A DNA stretch of 9,826 nucleotides from Thermoanaerobaculaceae bacterium (GTDB lineage: Bacteria > Acidobacteriota > Thermoanaerobaculia > Thermoanaerobaculales > Thermoanaerobaculaceae), in contig JALHTD010000088.1 in NCBI GenBank assembly GCA_022865555.1, positions 1 to 9,826 on the forward strand, given 5' to 3'. Shown one piece after another: positions 6,922 to 9,826 of the stretch; within the stretch, counting starts at the first letter, position 1, and the number at the start of each line of letters is the position of its first letter. The translations under genes and the position numbers were made by a program. The notes beneath the pieces are model-generated. The model did not search any database. It worked only from the letters and a program-made list of their open reading frames with translations, and was not told where the DNA came from.

Positions 6922-9826
6922 TGGATCCCCATGGAGAGCGAACCGTCGGCCTCACGGACCGCCTCGAGGTAGATGCCCGGACCCAGCCGCCACCGGCTTG
7001 AGATGATCTCTTCCCGGTTGGACGTGAGGTTCGTGGACACCATGACGAGCCAGTCGCGGCTCAGTTGCTTGGCGACCGTGAGACGGGCCGTGGGGCTGCC
7101 GGACTGGGTGCTGGCAAAAGGGTCAACCTGGAGCTGGTCGACGTCCAGCAGCGTGCGGGCTCGCCTGGTGACGGCCCCGCCCAGCTCCCCGGTGATGAAC
7201 GTCGAGGCCGCGGCTCCGGTTTGCGCGGCGGTGGCCTCGCTTTCCCGTCTGCCCACGACGAGCAGCGAGATGATGTCCATCTCGGGAAGCCCCGGGACGC
7301 TCGTGAAAGTCGGGGTCAATCGGTCGAGGGTGCCGATGAGGCTGACCGTGATGTCGTACGACTGGACGAGGGTGCGCGCGAGCACATCCAAACGGGGCTC
7401 TATCCGGTCGGGGCTGGCAAACGTCACGATCCCGCGATCCAGCTGGTAGCGCGTGCCCGAGAACTCCAGCTCACCGCCAGGCAGAGCCTCGAGCCTCCCC
7501 AGAACCCCGTATCTCGCGGTCGTTCCGACGATGCGCAGCGAGCCCTTGGCGGTGAGGCGCGCGAGCGGGCTCTGGACCTCGAACGTTCCGGGCACGTCGA
7601 CGGTGACGTTGAGGGTCATGGGTGAGACATCGTCCGAGCGGGCACGCTCGCGCGTCAGCACGGTTTCGACGACCAGTTGCTGCAGGTCGATGTCGCGGCG
7701 ATAGAACGTGCGCTCCAGCGCGAGCTTGCCGCTCAGAAGGAGGTTGGAAAGCGGACCCACGAGGCGCAGCTCGCCGGAGAGGATCGGCCTGAGGCCGGTC
7801 GTGAGGGGCCAGCCCACGTTCTTGGCGGTCACAACGAGGTCGAGCTCGAACTGGGGCACGAGGACGACGCGGCCCTCGCAGACCCCGCTGCCCCCAAGAA
7901 GGGAGAAGCTGATCTGGTCAAGCTGAACAACCTCCGGGACGAACTCCACGACGCCCGCGATCCGCGTGGCGGGCTCCGACATTCCCGGCAGGCGCAGCGA
8001 GCCCTCCGACACGCGCGCGATACCCTCGAACCTGGGAGCCGAGTCGGTGCCTGCGATCTCGCCCAGGAGCTCGACGCGCCCCTTCGGACGGGCGTCGCGC
8101 CACACGAGGCCGAGGAGTTGACCGGGAAGCTCGCCCGCTACGTTTCCTGAGAGGCTCCCGTCGTCGGCCCGGGCCGCCCTGACAAAGAGGCTCGCCCGCT
8201 TGCCGACGATGGTCGCGCCGTCCAGACGGAACGACCCACCCTCGACGACGAAGTGGGCCGGCTTCTCGAGCGCGGCCCGCTCCCCTTCCACCTCGACCTC
8301 GAGCTCACGCACGATGCCGTCGATCAAGGCGGGTTGCGGCGGGGCCAGCCGTATCTCGGCCTCACCCGTCATGCGGCCCTGAACCGGAAGCTCCGTGCCG
8401 GCAAGGTCGCCGGCGAGGGCGTGCCACGAGTCCACGGCGAACTCCAGCTTGCCGCTGAACTCGCCCCTTGTGCGACGAAGATCGCCGGCGAGGCGCCAGA
8501 CGTTCGGCCGGGCAAGCTCCACGCGCATCCCCTGCGCGTCCAGCTCGACCAGACCATGGGCCCCTCCGGCGCTCGTCACCTCGAGCCGACCTGCCGGGCT
8601 GTCGAACGGGAACGCGCCGTGCAGGGTGCAATCGAGGGCCCCGCCCGCCATGCGGGCAAGGGGGGGCGCGATCGCGTCGAGCCCGAAGCCGGCAAGCCTG
8701 GCATCCACCAGGGCCTCTCGCCTGGCGAGGTCGATCGTGGCCGCCGCGCTGAAAGGCCCCACCGCCAGGTCGGAGACGGCGACGACCCCGTTCTCCAGCC
8801 GCACCTGCCCCGTGCCGGCGCCGAACTCGACGCCGGCCACCGCGACGCCGGAGAGCTTCAGCCGGGCTTCGGCGCGGGGCGACTCGATCGTGCCGGAGAG
8901 CGCGCCCGTGAAGCTCACGTGGCCGGCGAGCGGAGCGTGGACGCCGCCCCAGGCGACCATTCGGTCGAGCGGCACCCCTTCGCCCGCGAGGTCGAGCTGA
9001 AGGCCGCTGACCTTGCCGTAGCGCAGTTCCCCCGTGCACCTCACCCGGCCTGGGCCGACGTGGATCACGCCGGCGGGCACCGAGAAGACACCGTGACCCA
9101 CTCGGAACGACCCCTCCAGCCCGTCCGCCTCCACTGGGCCGAAGGAGACCGGGGCCACCGCCACGGTTCCGTCGACCTCGAGGTCCTGGAACGGCCCCTG
9201 CAGGGTGATGTCGGCGGCCACCTCCCCCTGAAGCTCGGCCGGCAGGACGTCGGTTCCGACCCAGCCCCGCAGGAGGCGAGCGATCGTCCGCACCGGCGTC
9301 TTCTCGCCCCGGATCTTCCACGTGGGCAGCCAGGTCCCCAGCGTCAGCCGACCGTCCCAGCCGAACGGCGCCCCGGAGAGAGTCGCGCCCTTGGCGGCAA
9401 AGCCCAGGGCCCCGTCCCCCTCGAGACTGACCACGACCCTTCCAGCCACCGGCACGTCGCCGTCGCCGGCCTTGATCTCCGCCACACCCGTGCCGAAGCC
9501 CTGCTTGAACGCCCCGCCGTTCCAGGCCACGTCGGCGTTCACGATGCATTTCCCCGAGAGCCCCGCGTCGTCGGCGCCGAGCTCCCTGAGGAACGCGGCG
9601 ATGCTCGCTCCCTGCCCGCGGGCGGCGATCCGGTGGGGCCAGGAGGGGCCGAAGTTTCCGAGCGCGTACGAGCCCTCGAACGTCCCGCCGGCAAACGTCA
9701 GCTGAAAGATCGTGGCCTCCAGGCCCTCGGGCGAGAGGTGGGCCTCACCGCTCAGGTCCCCGAACTCCAGGCCGGCCAGCTTGACCTTCGGGCTCGAGAC
9801 CGACGCGTCGACCCGGAAGTCCTTGC
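6903..9826 (-). CDS. tamB: TamB-like translocation and assembly module protein, N-terminus outside the window
   Basis: The frame is open from the TGA at 6903-6905 to the window edge, giving 973 visible residues. An internal GTG at 9542 is not the start, because coherent TamB-like sequence continues upstream of it. Almost the whole chain is short amphipathic beta-strands, as expected for the long grooved beta-taco of AsmA-like/TamB proteins that spans the periplasm. The last ~380 residues match the conserved C-terminal TamB (DUF490) domain. They include PRFEGIARVSEGSLRLPG, GGELEFSGTRYQLDRGIVTF, PEMDIISLLVVGR and RLTVAKQLSRDWLV, ending in an aromatic Tyr. The family works with an Omp85 partner in outer-membrane protein or phospholipid transport, and that partner follows directly with a 19-nt overlap. 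The N-terminal inner-membrane anchor is not visible. Confidence 0.92.
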   Translation of the reverse strand, partial: KDFRVDASVSSPKVKLAGLEFGDLSGEAHLSPEGLEATIFQLTFAGGTFEGSYALGNFGPSWPHRIAARGQGASIAAFLRELGADDAGLSGKCIVNADVAWNGGAFKQGFGTGVAEIKAGDGDVPVAGRVVVSLEGDGALGFAAKGATLSGAPFGWDGRLTLGTWLPTWKIRGEKTPVRTIARLLRGWVGTDVLPAELQGEVAADITLQGPFQDLEVDGTVAVAPVSFGPVEADGLEGSFRVGHGVFSVPAGVIHVGPGRVRCTGELRYGKVSGLQLDLAGEGVPLDRMVAWGGVHAPLAGHVSFTGALSGTIESPRAEARLKLSGVAVAGVEFGAGTGQVRLENGVVAVSDLAVGPFSAAATIDLARREALVDARLAGFGLDAIAPPLARMAGGALDCTLHGAFPFDSPAGRLEVTSAGGAHGLVELDAQGMRVELARPNVWRLAGDLRRTRGEFSGKLEFAVDSWHALAGDLAGTELPVQGRMTGEAEIRLAPPQPALIDGIVRELEVEVEGERAALEKPAHFVVEGGSFRLDGATIVGKRASLFVRAARADDGSLSGNVAGELPGQLLGLVWRDARPKGRVELLGEIAGTDSAPRFEGIARVSEGSLRLPGMSEPATRIAGVVEFVPEVVQLDQISFSLLGGSGVCEGRVVLVPQFELDLVVTAKNVGWPLTTGLRPILSGELRLVGPLSNLLLSGKLALERTFYRRDIDLQQLVVETVLTRERARSDDVSPMTLNVTVDVPGTFEVQSPLARLTAKGSLRIVGTTARYGVLGRLEALPGGELEFSGTRYQLDRGIVTFASPDRIEPRLDVLARTLVQSYDITVSLIGTLDRLTPTFTSVPGLPEMDIISLLVVGRRESEATAAQTGAAASTFITGELGGAVTRRARTLLDVDQLQVDPFASTQSGSPTARLTVAKQLSRDWLVMVSTNLTSNREEIISSRWRLGPGIYLEAVREADGSLSMGIQWQRRY

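Noticed and set aside
5954..6955. Minus-strand open frame of 333 codons overlapping the Omp85 gene
   Set aside because: A Gly/Arg-rich frame-shifted shadow of the POTRA-coding region, with no recognisable domain.
8643..8657. Short stem GCCCGC/GCGGGC
   Set aside because: Six base pairs inside tamB coding sequence; too short to stand out at this base composition.
8362..9549. Minus-strand open frame of 395 codons overlapping tamB
   Set aside because: A Gly/Arg-rich shadow of tamB. The tamB frame has the beta-strand pattern and family motifs.

Overview
The window is a G+C-rich stretch of chromosome from a diderm (Gram-negative-type) bacterium. It carries outer-membrane biogenesis genes, a riboflavin biosynthesis gene and two small-molecule or cell-wall enzymes. 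A GWxTD-domain lipoprotein-like or periplasmic protein beside an Omp85/TamB pair suggests Acidobacteriota or a former deltaproteobacterial lineage such as Myxococcota. That is inference from gene content and composition only. There are no phage genes, insertion sequences, CRISPR arrays, tRNAs or rRNAs.

The main block reads right to left on the minus strand: the C-terminal ~973 residues of a TamB-like protein (6903-9826, start outside the window), a BamA/TamA-family outer-membrane protein with about seven POTRA repeats (4156-6921, overlapping the tamB end by 19 nt), a 231-bp regulatory and repeat-rich gap (3925-4155), a secreted GWxTD-domain protein (2443-3924), and bifunctional ribBA (1211-2437, starting 5 nt after the previous stop). 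tamB and the Omp85 gene form a translationally coupled pair, probably a TAM-like envelope module that moves lipids or outer-membrane proteins. The GWxTD gene and ribBA look like a second transcription unit. It has a -10-like element, a 20-bp perfect palindrome over the predicted transcription start, and a strong Shine-Dalgarno sequence.

On the left, a plus-strand hotdog-fold acyl-CoA thioesterase (768-1232) converges on ribBA, with a 22-nt overlap of the coding ends. It diverges from a minus-strand NamZ/DUF1343 gene (1-707) whose C-terminus is cut by the window edge.

The least explained features are non-coding. A heptanucleotide repeat (GCTGTCA and variants) occurs in both orientations in the 3925-4155 gap and again inside the last codons of the thioesterase. 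A perfect 12-bp inverted repeat lies in the first 75 nt of ribBA. I see no clearly new multi-gene system; the window is largely core genome with some noteworthy sequence variants.
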